DNA of 64,000 nucleotides from Polycladomyces abyssicola (GTDB taxonomy: Bacteria; Bacillota; Bacilli; Thermoactinomycetales; JIR-001). The translations under genes were made by a program, and so were the position numbers. Of the stretch, positions 19,808-28,277 are shown piece after piece; positions within the stretch are counted from its first letter, which is position 1, and every line of letters begins with the position of its first letter. The DNA lies in contig NZ_AP024601.1 of NCBI RefSeq assembly GCF_018326425.1, positions 1,228,001-1,292,000 of the forward strand. The letters are read 5' to 3'. The notes below the pieces were generated by a model. The model saw only the letters and a program-made list of their open reading frames with translations. It did not search any database and was not told the origin of the DNA.

Positions 19808-19912
19808 AGCCCGGACGAGCGGAGACCCGGAAAGCGCAGGAATGAAATCCGGGCAACTTCCTCTAAGCGAAGCGTACTTTGCCCGCGTCCTGCGCACCGG
19901 GTCGAAGCGGGC
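19808..19912. ncRNA. Long imperfect hairpin: structured RNA or dispersed repeat candidate
   Basis: Four nested helices are visible. GCCCG (19809-19813) pairs with CGGGC (19908-19912), GACCCGG (19824-19830) with CCGGGTC (19897-19903), GCGCAGGA (19834-19841) with TCCTGCGC (19888-19895), and CGGGCAA (19850-19856) with TTGCCCG (19879-19885). Small asymmetric internal loops separate them, and an apical CTTC/GAAG stem may close the top. It lies in the 353-bp gap before lipM. There is no U-run, so it is not a simple terminator. Strand unknown; identity unknown. Confidence 0.6.
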
Positions 19913-20108
19913 ATAACCTCATCCTTGAGGGCGCAGATGGAGCGAGTCGGGAAAGCAATTGGACAGACACGTTCTAATCCCAAAGAAGGGTAGCATATTC
20001 CGGTTCCAAGCGAGGGAATTTTGAATTGAGAAAAAACGGATCCAGGAGACGAAACATCGGAGACGGTTTTTAGCAAGACTTTTTCATAAGCTAGAAGGGG
20101 CAGTGAAG

Positions 20109-20942
20109 ATGGAAAAGACATGGCGATTGCTGTGGACGGGATACCAAAACGCAGCGGAAAACATGGCGGTGGATGAGGCGATTCTGATCGCGCACAGCGA
20201 GGGAAAGGCGCCGCCCACGATCCGCTTTTACGGATGGAACCCCCCGACGCTCTCCATCGGCTATTTTCAGCGGGTGGAAAAAGAGGTGGATCTGGATCGA
20301 CTGCGTGAGCGCGGTTTGGGGTTTGTTCGGCGACCGACCGGGGGCCGGGCGGTTTTGCATGATCGGGAGTTGACTTACAGCATAATCGTTTCCGAATCAT
20401 ATCCAGGTATCCCTCGCTCGGTGACCCAATCGTACCGGGTGTTCAGCAACGGACTGTTGGAAGGCTTCCGCCAACTCGGTTTGCAGGCGGACATGGTATC
20501 GTTGGCGGACGAATCCGAGAAAGAGCGCTTTGCCTCCATGGGATCGGCGGCTTGTTTCGATTCCCCCTCTTGGTACGAACTGGTCGTGGAAGGGCGTAAG
20601 GTAGCCGGCAGTGCACAGACGAGACAACGGGGTGTCATTTTGCAACACGGTTCCATTCTGCTCGATCTGGATGTGGACTTGCTGTTCGATGTGCTCCGTT
20701 TTCCCTCCGAGCGGGTGAAGGAGCGGATGAAGGCAGGTTTTCTCGAAAAAGCGGTGGCCATCAATCATTTGCGGGAAAACCCCGTCACGATGGAAGAGGC
20801 GTTGGAAGCATTTACGCGCGGATTTGAAAAAGGGATGGGAATCCGGCTGTCGCCTGGTGAACTGTCCGCATATGAAGAGACGCTCGTCCAACAACTGGTG
20901 GAAACGAGGTACGGTCGGGATGAGTGGAATTTGAAACGCTAA
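20109..20942 (+). CDS. lipM: Octanoyl-[GcvH/ACP]:protein octanoyltransferase of the LipM type
   Basis: A 277-residue member of the biotin/lipoate A/B ligase family. It has [12 protein letters not shown] near residue 75, an acyl-accepting cysteine at Cys149 ([10 protein letters not shown]) and a lysine at 164 (GRKVAGSAQ), the pattern of B. subtilis LipM. It would move octanoate from acyl carrier protein to GcvH at the start of lipoate synthesis. I prefer the ATG at 20109 over the GTG at 20103 because AAGGGG is then eight bases away. Plain lipoate-protein ligase is the alternative. Confidence 0.82.
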   Translation: MEKTWRLLWTGYQNAAENMAVDEAILIAHSEGKAPPTIRFYGWNPPTLSIGYFQRVEKEVDLDRLRERGLGFVRRPTGGRAVLHDRELTYSIIVSESYPGIPRSVTQSYRVFSNGLLEGFRQLGLQADMVSLADESEKERFASMGSAACFDSPSWYELVVEGRKVAGSAQTRQRGVILQHGSILLDLDVDLLFDVLRFPSERVKERMKAGFLEKAVAINHLRENPVTMEEALEAFTRGFEKGMGIRLSPGELSAYEETLVQQLVETRYGRDEWNLKR

Positions 20943-20959
20943 AGCATCATGGATTTGTT

Positions 20960-20990
20960 GAAGGGTGGCATTCTCTTTGAGCCACCCTTC
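20960..20990 (+). terminator. Hairpin after lipM
   Basis: Arms GAAGGGTGGC and GCCACCCTTC (10 bp) around an 11-nt loop, 18 bp after the lipM stop. The downstream T-run is weak (CATTTTC). Confidence 0.65.
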
Positions 20991-21100
20991 GAGCATTTTC
21001 GGGACAACCATTTATTTCTGTTTTTCGAATACAATTTCACGTTTGATTTTGAGTGAGGAGGGAATAAACCAACGCGAAAACAGCTGAAGGAGGAGAAATC

Positions 21101-21565
21101 ATGTGGACGATTCGCCCTGCCCAAGTAAAGGACGCACGCAAGATCCAGCAACATCTGCACAAGGCGTATCGACCGATCAGGAAGTACGGGTTCAACATGG
21201 AAGCGGTGGATGTTTCCGTCAAACGTGTGGAAGAGAGCATTCGCGAAGATGAGTTTTACGTGATCGCAGACGAGGATGACCGTATTTGGGGAACAGTTCG
21301 GCTGCAGGACAATGACGAAACAAGGGACACGCTCAGTTGGTTCAGCATCGCCCCGGAGTTGAAAGGACAAGGCTTGGGCAAAATGCTGTTTGAATTTGCA
21401 CAGGAACGGGCCAAAGAACGGGGACGAAAGAAACTGTATCTCGATACGGCAAAGGATCACCCGTGGCTGCCGGATATGTACCGGCGTTGGGGTTGCAAGG
21501 AAATTGGGACGATTCGCTGGCCGGGTCAAAATTTTGACGCCGTTCAGTTTGAGATTGAGCTCTGA
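21101..21565 (+). CDS. GNAT-family N-acetyltransferase
   Basis: A 154-residue GNAT protein. The acetyl-CoA-binding loop is APELKGQGLGKML near residues 84-96, preceded by the strand RDTLSWFSI. An AAGGAGGAG site precedes the ATG. No substrate can be inferred, and it stands alone between lipM and a DeoR-type regulator. Confidence 0.82.
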   Translation: MWTIRPAQVKDARKIQQHLHKAYRPIRKYGFNMEAVDVSVKRVEESIREDEFYVIADEDDRIWGTVRLQDNDETRDTLSWFSIAPELKGQGLGKMLFEFAQERAKERGRKKLYLDTAKDHPWLPDMYRRWGCKEIGTIRWPGQNFDAVQFEIEL

Positions 21566-21621
21566 TCCATCCGTCATCGTTCAATCGAAAGAAAAGCAAA
21601 ACAGGCGTACAGCGTTTCTAT

Positions 21622-21664
21622 GGAGCCCCTTTTTCTGCCATCGCGGGGAAAGCGGCTCCTTTTT
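21622..21664 (+). terminator. Terminator after the GNAT gene
   Basis: GGAGCC and GGCTCC arms with an inner CCCC/GGGG pairing, followed by TTTTT. Confidence 0.75.
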
Positions 21665-21709
21665 GTTTAGTCGAACAGGAATAAAAATGAATAAATAAGA
21701 ATTTGATCA

Positions 21710-21739
21710 TTGACAATCATGAACAAAACAGAATAAAAT
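21710..21739 (+). promoter_or_regulatory. SigA-type promoter of the DeoR-family gene
   Basis: TTGACA at 21710-21715 and TAAAAT at 21734-21739, with 18 bp between. Confidence 0.65.
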
Positions 21740-21782
21740 GGAATCCAGATAACGAAATTTCTGAATATAGGGAGTGGTGGTA

Positions 21783-22565
21783 ATGTTCGCGGAGGAGCGT
21801 AGGCAAAAAATATGGGAATTGCTTCAAAAGCAGCAAAGAGTGTTGGCCAAAGAGTTGGCCGAGATGTTTGGAGTTTCAGTGGATTCCATACGCAGAGATC
21901 TTTCGATCATGGAAGAACAAGGATTGCTCAAAAAAACCCATGGTGGTGCTATTCCGATTCCCAAGGTGCGGACTCTGCCACCGCCACCTGCCATTCGATA
22001 TGAGAAACCATCACCGCATATCCGTGCCATTGCCAAAATGGCCGCCTCTTATATACAGGAAGGGGATACTGTATTCATTGGCAGTGCGGGCATTCATCAT
22101 AGCATGCCCCAATATCTTCCGAGAAACAAAACTTTCACGGTAGTGACGCATTCCATCCAAATAGCCGATGCCTTGAGGGAAAATGAATATATTGACACGT
22201 ATCTGATCGGCGGCAGGGTAAAACCATCCGGGAGCATTACGGATACATTGGCCACCGAGTTTATAGGCCAATTTACCATTGATCTTTGTTTTGCAACCGG
22301 CGGTGGAATTTCCGAAAGAGGGATCAGTACGTCTACTCCTGAAGTGGCGGGTTTTGGTCGTGCAGTTGCGGAGGTGTCACGGAGACTCATCGGTTTAGCT
22401 CCACATGACAAACTGGGGATTGATTGTTTCGCCAAAATGATTCCGATCCAACGCATCGATCTGGTGATTACAGACGAAGAAGCGGACCAAGATGCTGTTC
22501 GGAAATTGACGAATCAGGGAATCAAGGTGATCATGGCGAAAGCAGAGGAGGAAGAAATTCGATGA
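21783..22565 (+). CDS. DeoR-family transcriptional regulator
   Basis: A 260-residue DeoR/GlpR-type regulator. An N-terminal winged helix carries the family signature ELAEMFGVSVDSIRRDL. The C-terminal sugar-phosphate sensor domain contains ATGGGISERGISTSTPE. The start is the ATG at 21783 with GGGAG upstream; an in-frame GTG nine bases earlier is less likely. It has its own promoter and terminator. No sugar-phosphate metabolism gene is adjacent, so its target is unclear. Confidence 0.88.
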   Translation: MFAEERRQKIWELLQKQQRVLAKELAEMFGVSVDSIRRDLSIMEEQGLLKKTHGGAIPIPKVRTLPPPPAIRYEKPSPHIRAIAKMAASYIQEGDTVFIGSAGIHHSMPQYLPRNKTFTVVTHSIQIADALRENEYIDTYLIGGRVKPSGSITDTLATEFIGQFTIDLCFATGGGISERGISTSTPEVAGFGRAVAEVSRRLIGLAPHDKLGIDCFAKMIPIQRIDLVITDEEADQDAVRKLTNQGIKVIMAKAEEEEIR

Positions 22566-22567
22566 GC

Positions 22568-22613
22568 AAGCCGGTTCCTCGGTCTGATTCAGATCGGGAA
22601 CCGGCTTTGTTGT
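22568..22613 (+). terminator. Terminator of the DeoR-family gene
   Basis: AAGCCGGTTCC / GGAACCGGCTT arms with an inner TCTGA/TCAGA stem, followed by TTGTTGTT. It also lies at the end of the convergent LysR gene. Confidence 0.85.
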
Positions 22614-22639
22614 TGGACGAGGAGCGGGTTATGGCTCAA

Positions 22640-23554
22640 CTATGCACTTGTGACGGTGGACGCCGTTTTCCGCCACTGCTCCGCATGTCGGTGTACCATG
22701 TCGACAAACACACGCAAAGCGGGGGACAGCCATTTGTTCTTGTGATACGCCAACTGAGTGAGAACGACCGGCTGATCCTGGTACCATGGGAGCGCGATCA
22801 ATTTCCCTTCTTTCAGCTCGGTTTCCACCGTGACCCGGGGCAGGTAGGCGATGCCGAGACCCGCCATGACACATTGTTTGATCGCTTCGATGTTCCAAAA
22901 CTCGATCTCATGAGCAGGATATACGGATTTCATGTCATGTTCAAAACAATGGCGGTAACTGCATCCTTTTTCCGTTTTCAACAGGGTTTCGTGGATCAGG
23001 TCCTCGGGATGGACACATGCGCGATCCTTCAACGGGTGTTGGGGTGAGGCGATCAACGCCATCGGTTCGGCCAACAGCGTTTCCACTTGCAGGTCCGGTT
23101 CCTCGGCAGGCGGTGCCAGCAGGAAAGCGACATCCAACTCACCAGCACGCAGTTTGGGAGACATTTCCCAGCACTGACTGGGCATCAGCACGATTTGCAC
23201 ATCGGGGTACCGTTCCTTGTATTCACGCATGATGGCCGGTAAACGATAAACCGTCAACGATTCCGGAGCACCGATCGTCAATTTGCCCGCGGGTTGTGAA
23301 TCATCCGTCACCGCTGATTCGGCCGCTTGGGAGAGTCGCAGGATTTGAGAAGCGTATTCGTACAGCCGTTCACCGGCGGAGGTGAGCACCACTGTTTTAC
23401 CCAATCGGTCGAACAACGGACGCCCCAGTTCCCGTTCCAGCGACTGAATGTGAGAGGTGATGGTTGATTGCGCGTACCCCAATGCCTCAGCAGCGCGGGT
23501 GAATCCGCCCATATCGGCAACGACCTTGAACGTTTTCAAGTGACGCAGTTCCAA
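22640..23554 (-). CDS. LysR-family transcriptional regulator
   Basis: A 304-residue LysR-type regulator. The N-terminal helix-turn-helix spans about residues 3-60 (GGFTRAAEALGYAQSTITSHI) and is followed by the periplasmic-binding-like effector domain (KLTIGAPESLTVYRLP). It is transcribed divergently from an amino-acid permease, with a classic operator between, so it probably controls that permease and itself. It belongs to the CysB/CbbR-like branch by appearance; the co-inducer is unknown. Confidence 0.9.
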   Translation of the reverse strand: MELRHLKTFKVVADMGGFTRAAEALGYAQSTITSHIQSLERELGRPLFDRLGKTVVLTSAGERLYEYASQILRLSQAAESAVTDDSQPAGKLTIGAPESLTVYRLPAIMREYKERYPDVQIVLMPSQCWEMSPKLRAGELDVAFLLAPPAEEPDLQVETLLAEPMALIASPQHPLKDRACVHPEDLIHETLLKTEKGCSYRHCFEHDMKSVYPAHEIEFWNIEAIKQCVMAGLGIAYLPRVTVETELKEGKLIALPWYQDQPVVLTQLAYHKNKWLSPALRVFVDMVHRHAEQWRKTASTVTSA

Positions 23555-23577
23555 GTTTCTCCCCTCCGGTATAATCT

Positions 23578-23643
23578 ATCGGATTTTCCGATCCATATGA
23601 TCAAAACCATCTATTTTATTAATAACAGACACGGGCGTATAAT
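23578..23643. promoter_or_regulatory. LysR-type operator and permease -10 element
   Basis: ATCGGA-TTT-TCCGAT at 23578-23592 is a perfect inverted repeat that contains the T-N11-A pattern of LysR operators. It lies 24 bp from the regulator start. A TATAAT at 23638-23643 would serve the permease in the other direction; its -35 is poor, as expected of an activated promoter. Confidence 0.65.
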
Positions 23644-23690
23644 CAAAGTTGACAAACAGCGATTCCTGTCGAGAGGAAGAAGGGACAATC

Positions 23691-24959
23691 ATGGGTGCGG
23701 AGCGCAAACTGGGACCTGTACTGCTCAGCGGCTTGATCATTGGACCGGTGTTGGGTTCGGGCATCATCCTGTTGCCCCCGCTTGTGTATCGAATTGCGGG
23801 CGATCAGGCGATTATCGCATGGACCGTAACGATGGGCCTGAGTTTTTTGTTTGCGTATTTGTTCGGGCAGTTGACCATCCGGTATCCCGGTGATGCCGGT
23901 ATGGCAACGGCTGTGGAAAACGCGTTCGGCCGGCCAATCAAACATTTGGCGGCGCAATTCCTGATCGCGGCCGTATTGGTGGGGCCTGTTGCGGTGATGC
24001 TGACTGCTGCTGAGTATCTCAGTGTGTGGCTGGCGGGAGATCGCGGTTACAGCATGATGATCGCTTTTTTCCTGCTGGGAATCTGTTTTACGATCTTGTT
24101 GTGGCCGCTCGCGTGGGTGAGCCGCGTCTCTCTGTTGTTATCTTCGTTGGCGGCTGGTACGCTGGTAGTGGGGAGTTTGGCTGCGATTCCCTATTTCCGC
24201 AGCGGTTCGTTGTGGCAAACGCCGTTTCACCTTCCCGACTTCGGATATGGTTTGCTCCTGTTGTTCTGGGCGCTGGTCGGTTGGGAAATGATCGGCAACT
24301 ACAGCTTGGAGGTAAGGGATCTCAGGCGCACGATCCCCCGGGCGATTGCCTACAGCGCCGTCGTGGTGACGCTGGTCAGCTTGGCCGTGGCGGCGGCGAC
24401 ACAGTGGATTGATCCTGCCCGCGTGCCGGAGGCGGGAACACACTCCCTTCGTTTGGCGCTGGTATTAACGCCGCTCTTCGGTCGCGCGACGATGACGGCG
24501 ATCACTTTACTGACCACGGGGCTGTGCATCAGCACCTATCTATTGGCAGTGGGCAGTGCATCGCGGTTGATTGCATCGCTGGCGGATGAAGGGGCATTGC
24601 CCCAATGGATGTCCAAACGGTCGCGACATCGCACGCCGGTGGGCGGACTGACGTTTTTAACCGTCATCCATTTGACAGTGCTGACATTCACGGCATTAGG
24701 CTGGCTACATCTGGAGCGGTTGGTCTCTATTGCCGACGCATTTTTTCTGTGCAACGCGTTGCTCGGGATCGTGGCGGCGTTTCGTCTTTTTCGCCAGAAA
24801 CAAATGAAAACCGTTGCTGTATTGCTGGGATCGGGGTTTGTCATCATATTGGCATTCAGCTCGTGGTGGGTGTTGCTGATGATTGCCGCGATGGGCGGTA
24901 ATCAACTGTATCGCTCCCGTGCGGAGCGGTTGAAACAACAAACGATGGAGCGGTCATGA
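23691..24959 (+). CDS. APC-family amino acid permease
   Basis: A 422-residue membrane protein with about 12 hydrophobic segments and the N-terminal GPVLGSGIILLPPL typical of APC transporters. I chose the ATG at 23691 (GAAGGG upstream). The TTG at 23649 lies right after the -10 element and cannot be translated from that promoter. Likely regulated by the divergent LysR protein. Substrate unknown. Confidence 0.85.
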   Translation: MGAERKLGPVLLSGLIIGPVLGSGIILLPPLVYRIAGDQAIIAWTVTMGLSFLFAYLFGQLTIRYPGDAGMATAVENAFGRPIKHLAAQFLIAAVLVGPVAVMLTAAEYLSVWLAGDRGYSMMIAFFLLGICFTILLWPLAWVSRVSLLLSSLAAGTLVVGSLAAIPYFRSGSLWQTPFHLPDFGYGLLLLFWALVGWEMIGNYSLEVRDLRRTIPRAIAYSAVVVTLVSLAVAAATQWIDPARVPEAGTHSLRLALVLTPLFGRATMTAITLLTTGLCISTYLLAVGSASRLIASLADEGALPQWMSKRSRHRTPVGGLTFLTVIHLTVLTFTALGWLHLERLVSIADAFFLCNALLGIVAAFRLFRQKQMKTVAVLLGSGFVIILAFSSWWVLLMIAAMGGNQLYRSRAERLKQQTMERS

Positions 24960-25043
24960 CATGAACCCGCTACCAATGGGATGATTACTAAAGAGAGAAT
25001 CGTATGTTGGGCGTCAATTGGGTGATGGAAGAGGGGGATTAAT

Positions 25044-25600
25044 CTGAAGAAACGAAAGTTTCTTTTCTATGCGTTTCTACTTGTTATCACCACAGGGATC
25101 ATCATGTCAAATATCACTCTTAATAACATCAATAAAACAAGGGAGACCAACCAAACAGAAATTGGTATGAAAATAAGTGCAACATGGCCACATGTTACGG
25201 AAAAACAACTTTTAGACTCTGATATCATTGCTCTTGGTGAAGTAAGGAGCATAGAAAAAGAATACACACAACATCGCGATTTGCCTTTTTCCGACTTCCG
25301 ATTTCATGTCATCCAATATATTAAAGCGCCTAAGAATCAATCTGCTCAAAAAGAATTGACCATTACACAAGACGGTAACAGCAAAGTGGAACTCAGTGGT
25401 TTTCCGTTATTAAAAAAGGGTCAAAAATATCTTTTGTATTTAGAGGAAGTTGAATATAAAGGGAAAAATATCTCACTATGGTTGGTGGGCCCGCCGGACA
25501 GTTTCTCATCGACAATGATAAAATAAAAAATGTGCATGATAGAGAGTGGACGTCTTTAAACCAATATATGGATGATCTGCAACATCAGCTCAAACCCTAA
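25044..25600 (+). pseudogene. Secreted/membrane-anchored hypothetical protein, one frameshift, CTG start
   Basis: The N-terminus KKRKFLFYAFLLVITTGIIM is a clear signal peptide or anchor. It is only reached from a CTG at 25044, six bases after GAGGGGG; the first ATG is at 25104. The frame ends early at 25526, but one base earlier in phase the protein continues as GPAGQFLIDNDKIKNV to a TAA at 25598. Restoring one missing base near 25490-25500 gives 185 residues. I do not recognise the family. It could be intact if the missing base is a sequencing error. Confidence 0.6.
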
Positions 25601-25703
25601 AGTATAGATCTGAAGTGAAATTGAAATCACCTCAACGGGGTTCGACTCGCGTTCAGTTCCACTTGTAAAATCAAAATGAATTCCAGAGTGAAGGGGATCG
25701 CAT

Positions 25704-26867
25704 ATGGAGAATTTCACTTTTCACAATCCGACCAAGCTGATCTTCGGAAAAGGGCAATTGTCTGCACTGCGAACCGAATTGGCTGCTTACGGCCAAAATG
25801 TGTTGCTCGTCTACGGTGGGGGAAGCATCAAGCGCAATGGCATCTACGAGCGCGTGACGGCCATCCTGCGTGAAATGGGGAAAAACGTGTACGAGCTGTC
25901 CGGTGTGGAGCCCAATCCCCGTTTGAGCACGGTGAACAAAGGAATTGAGATCTGCAAACGGGAAAACATCGATTTTCTGTTGGCCGTGGGCGGCGGGAGC
26001 GTGATTGACTGTACCAAAGCGATTGCTGTCGGCGCTCACTATGACGGTGACGTGTGGGATATCATCATGCGCCGGGTGAAGGCGACATCAGCCTTGCCGC
26101 TCGGCACGGTGCTGACGCATGCTGCGACCGGATCGGAGATGAACAACATCTCGGTCATCACCAACTGGGACACCCAGGATAAAGTGGGCTGGAGCAGTCC
26201 CCACGTTTATCCGAAGTTTTCCATCCTCGATCCGACGCATACGTTTACGGTGCCCAAAGAGCAGACGGTATACGGTATTGTCGATATGATGTCGCACGTG
26301 CTGGAGCAGTATTTTAGCAAGTCTCCCAACACACCGGTGCTGGAGCGGTTCTGCGAATCCATCCTTCGCACGATTGTGGAGACAGCACCCAAGTTGCTGG
26401 AAGATCTCACAAATTACGAGTATCGCGAGACGATCATGTATTGCGGCACTCTGGCATTAAACGGGTTGCTCGCCATGGGCATGGTCGGCGATTGGGGTAC
26501 TCACCGGATCGAACACGCCGTCTCTGCGGTGTACGACATTCCCCACGGCGGCGGACTGGCCATCCTGTTCCCCAACTGGATGAAATATGTGCTGGATGAA
26601 GACGTATCCCGGTTCAAACAGCTGGCCGTCCGCGTTTTTGATGTCGACCCCGCCGGTAAATCTGACCGAGACGTGGCGTTGGAAGGCATCGAGCGTCTGC
26701 GCGCATTTTGGGATTCGCTCGGCGCACCTTCCCGCCTCGCTGACTACGGGATCGACGATTCGAAGTTGGAGCTGATGGCGGAAAAAGCGATGATCAAAGG
26801 TGAGTTTGGCGGGTTCAAGCGGATGACGAAGGCAGATGTGTTGGAAGTGTTGCGAATGAGTTTGTGA
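25704..26867 (+). CDS. Iron-containing alcohol dehydrogenase (YugJ/YqhD-like)
   Basis: A 387-residue group III alcohol dehydrogenase. The cofactor segment is [15 protein letters not shown] near residue 94, and the metal-binding histidines are visible in [11 protein letters not shown] and [18 protein letters not shown]. It resembles NAD(P)H-dependent butanol dehydrogenases that reduce aldehydes. A strong terminator follows. It has no metabolic link to its neighbours. Confidence 0.88.
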   Translation: MENFTFHNPTKLIFGKGQLSALRTELAAYGQNVLLVYGGGSIKRNGIYERVTAILREMGKNVYELSGVEPNPRLSTVNKGIEICKRENIDFLLAVGGGSVIDCTKAIAVGAHYDGDVWDIIMRRVKATSALPLGTVLTHAATGSEMNNISVITNWDTQDKVGWSSPHVYPKFSILDPTHTFTVPKEQTVYGIVDMMSHVLEQYFSKSPNTPVLERFCESILRTIVETAPKLLEDLTNYEYRETIMYCGTLALNGLLAMGMVGDWGTHRIEHAVSAVYDIPHGGGLAILFPNWMKYVLDEDVSRFKQLAVRVFDVDPAGKSDRDVALEGIERLRAFWDSLGAPSRLADYGIDDSKLELMAEKAMIKGEFGGFKRMTKADVLEVLRMSL

Positions 26868-26880
26868 TGGGAATGCAAGG

Positions 26881-26909
26881 AAAAGCGCTCCGTTATGGGG
26901 CGCTTTTTT
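26881..26909 (+). terminator. Terminator of the alcohol dehydrogenase gene
   Basis: AAAGCGC...GCGCTTT arms with inner TCC/GGG, followed by TTTTTT. Confidence 0.88.
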
Positions 26910-27146
26910 GTTTGCAAAAAGACCATGTCGGCGGCGAAGGATCTTGGCTTTCAGTTGGTTGCACATATCGAGGACATTCATCCCGTGAAGCAAGCTTTCT
27001 TTAGTTTGATGAAGAAAATGCATTTGACCCGTAACAAAAGCGGAGCTTTGATCATAAGAATATTTTGTCGATGGGGACATTCGCTGAAGGGATATTTGGC
27101 TGATACATCCTTTGGACAATTGATGATCTTCGTTCTGTCCCTTCAT

Positions 27147-27172
27147 GCTAGTTCTTGGTTACGGGAGCTAGC
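27147..27172 (+). promoter_or_regulatory. Conserved 5'-UTR hairpin of RiPP precursor 1
   Basis: GCTAG (27147-27151) pairs with CTAGC (27168-27172), extended by TTCT/GGAG pairs to a 9-bp stem. It sits 24 bp before the TGGAGG site of the precursor. The same hairpin occurs before precursor 2 with a compensatory pair change. The rest of the gap 26910-27209 has no gene; a TTGACC near 27025 is a weak -35 candidate. Confidence 0.6.
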
Positions 27173-27209
27173 CAAACCAATTCCTTTTAAATAACTGGAG
27201 GTTGTGGAA

Positions 27210-27563
27210 ATGGATGAATTCAAAAAAGAAATTGAAAATTTGAGCGTTGACGACGAGTTGATGCAGAGCGAGGTGACGCCTTGGGAATATGAAGGCGAGT
27301 ACGACCCTGAGTTGGCTCAACGATGTGGCCGAAACTGCGCCAACTGTGTCCGTTGCGGCTTTAATTGCGCCAACTGTGTCCGCTGCGGCTTTAATTGCGC
27401 CAACTGTGTCCGCTGCGGCTTTAATTGCGCCAATTGCTTCCGCTGCGCCAACTGTGTCCGTTGTGCCAACTGTGTCCGCTGCGCCAATTGTGTTCGTTGC
27501 GCCAATTGTGTCCGCTGCGCCAACTGTGCCCGCTGCGCTCGTTGCGGTAATTGCAGACGTTGA
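27210..27563 (+). CDS. Thiazole-type RiPP precursor 1, CANCVR-repeat core
   Basis: A 117-residue precursor. The 38-residue acidic leader (FKKEIENLSVDDE...SEVTPW) is nearly identical to that of the second precursor. The core begins at Cys39 and has 25 cysteines, three CGFNCANCVR units and then CANCVR-type units. There is no Ser or Thr in the core, so only thiazoles or thiazolines can form. It resembles the heterocycloanthracin/sonorensin family in layout, but the repeat sequence is different. Start ATG 27210 has TGGAGG eight bases upstream and aligns with the second precursor; a GTG at 27204 would add two residues. Confidence 0.88.
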   Translation: MDEFKKEIENLSVDDELMQSEVTPWEYEGEYDPELAQRCGRNCANCVRCGFNCANCVRCGFNCANCVRCGFNCANCFRCANCVRCANCVRCANCVRCANCVRCANCARCARCGNCRR

Positions 27564-27615
27564 TTCCGCGGATCGTTCGCATACGGAGATAGTGGCTGCC
27601 TGGGGAAAGAAGTCG

Positions 27616-27655
27616 CCCCTGCACAGACAAGTTTTTGGGCAGGGGTTCTTCTCTT
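27616..27655 (+). terminator. Terminator/attenuator after precursor 1
   Basis: CCCCTGC / GCAGGGG arms around a 16-nt loop, followed by TTCTTCTCTT. The sequence around it is conserved after precursor 2. Confidence 0.75.
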
Positions 27656-27698
27656 AAAAAATCAGCTATAAGGGACAAATAGCTACCTGTTCCTTCAT

Positions 27699-27723
27699 GC
27701 CAGTTCCTGTTTACGGAGCTGGC
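27699..27723 (+). promoter_or_regulatory. Conserved 5'-UTR hairpin of RiPP precursor 2
   Basis: GCCAGTTCC pairs with GGAGCTGGC (one G-U) around TGTTTAC. Compared with the first copy, a T-A pair has become C-G, so the pairing is kept. Confidence 0.6.
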
Positions 27724-27758
27724 CAAACCAATTCTTTTTATAACTGGAGGTTGTAAAA

Positions 27759-28103
27759 ATGGATGATTTCAAAAAAGAAATTAAAAATTTGAGTGTTGAC
27801 GACGAGTTCGATCAGAGCGAGGTGACGCCTTGGGTAAATGAAGGCGAGCACGATCCTGCTCTGGCTCAACGATGCGGTGGTTGTTTCGGCTGCGGTGGGT
27901 TCCGATGCGGTGGTTGTTTCGGCTGCGGTGGGTTCCGATGCGGTGGTTGTTTCGGCTGCGGTGGGTTCCGCTGCGGTGGTGGTTTCTGCGGTGGTGGTTT
28001 CTGCGGTGGTGGTTTCTGCGGTGGTGGTTTCTGCGGTGGGTTCCGCTGCGGTGGTTGCGCACGTTGCGGTGGTTGCGCACGTTGCGGTGGTTGCCGAGGT
28101 TGA
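27759..28103 (+). CDS. Thiazole-type RiPP precursor 2, Gly/Cys-rich core
   Basis: A 114-residue precursor with a 38-residue leader matching precursor 1 in length and in most positions. The core starts at Cys39 with three [11 protein letters not shown] units, then four CGGGF units, then CGGCAR units: 20 cysteines and no Ser or Thr. This core is closer to classical heterocycloanthracin (Gly-Cys-Phe) than the first. TGGAGG lies upstream of the ATG. It is the tandem duplicate nearest the modification genes. Confidence 0.9.
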   Translation: MDDFKKEIKNLSVDDEFDQSEVTPWVNEGEHDPALAQRCGGCFGCGGFRCGGCFGCGGFRCGGCFGCGGFRCGGGFCGGGFCGGGFCGGGFCGGFRCGGCARCGGCARCGGCRG

Positions 28104-28152
28104 TTCCGCGGATCCTTCGCATACGGAAATAGTGCTGCCTAAGGAGAAGAGT

Positions 28153-28192
28153 GCCCCTGCACAGACAAGTTTTTGGGCTGGCAGGGGCTTTT
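28153..28192 (+). terminator. Partial terminator between precursor 2 and the modification genes
   Basis: GCCCCTGC / GCAGGGGC arms with only CTTTT after. The weak T-run would allow read-through into the enzyme genes, giving more precursor than enzyme message. Confidence 0.6.
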
Positions 28193-28277
28193 CAAGGCAT
28201 GAGGGACAAATAGCAGTACATAAAATACCAGAGTGATGGCGCAGATTTGAGAACAGCTCACGGTAAGGAGGAGCGGC

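Noticed and set aside
19654..20400. 248-codon minus-strand frame spanning the gap before lipM
   Set aside because: It overlaps both flanking genes in antisense and owes its openness to base composition; the structured element lies inside it.
26895..27194. 99-codon frame before the RiPP precursor
   Set aside because: It starts inside the alcohol dehydrogenase terminator and runs through the conserved 5'-UTR hairpin; no ribosome site or family match.
27351..27540. Short direct repeats that might suggest a CRISPR-like array
   Set aside because: The 30- and 18-nt units are contiguous, without spacers, and are in-frame codons of the precursor core.
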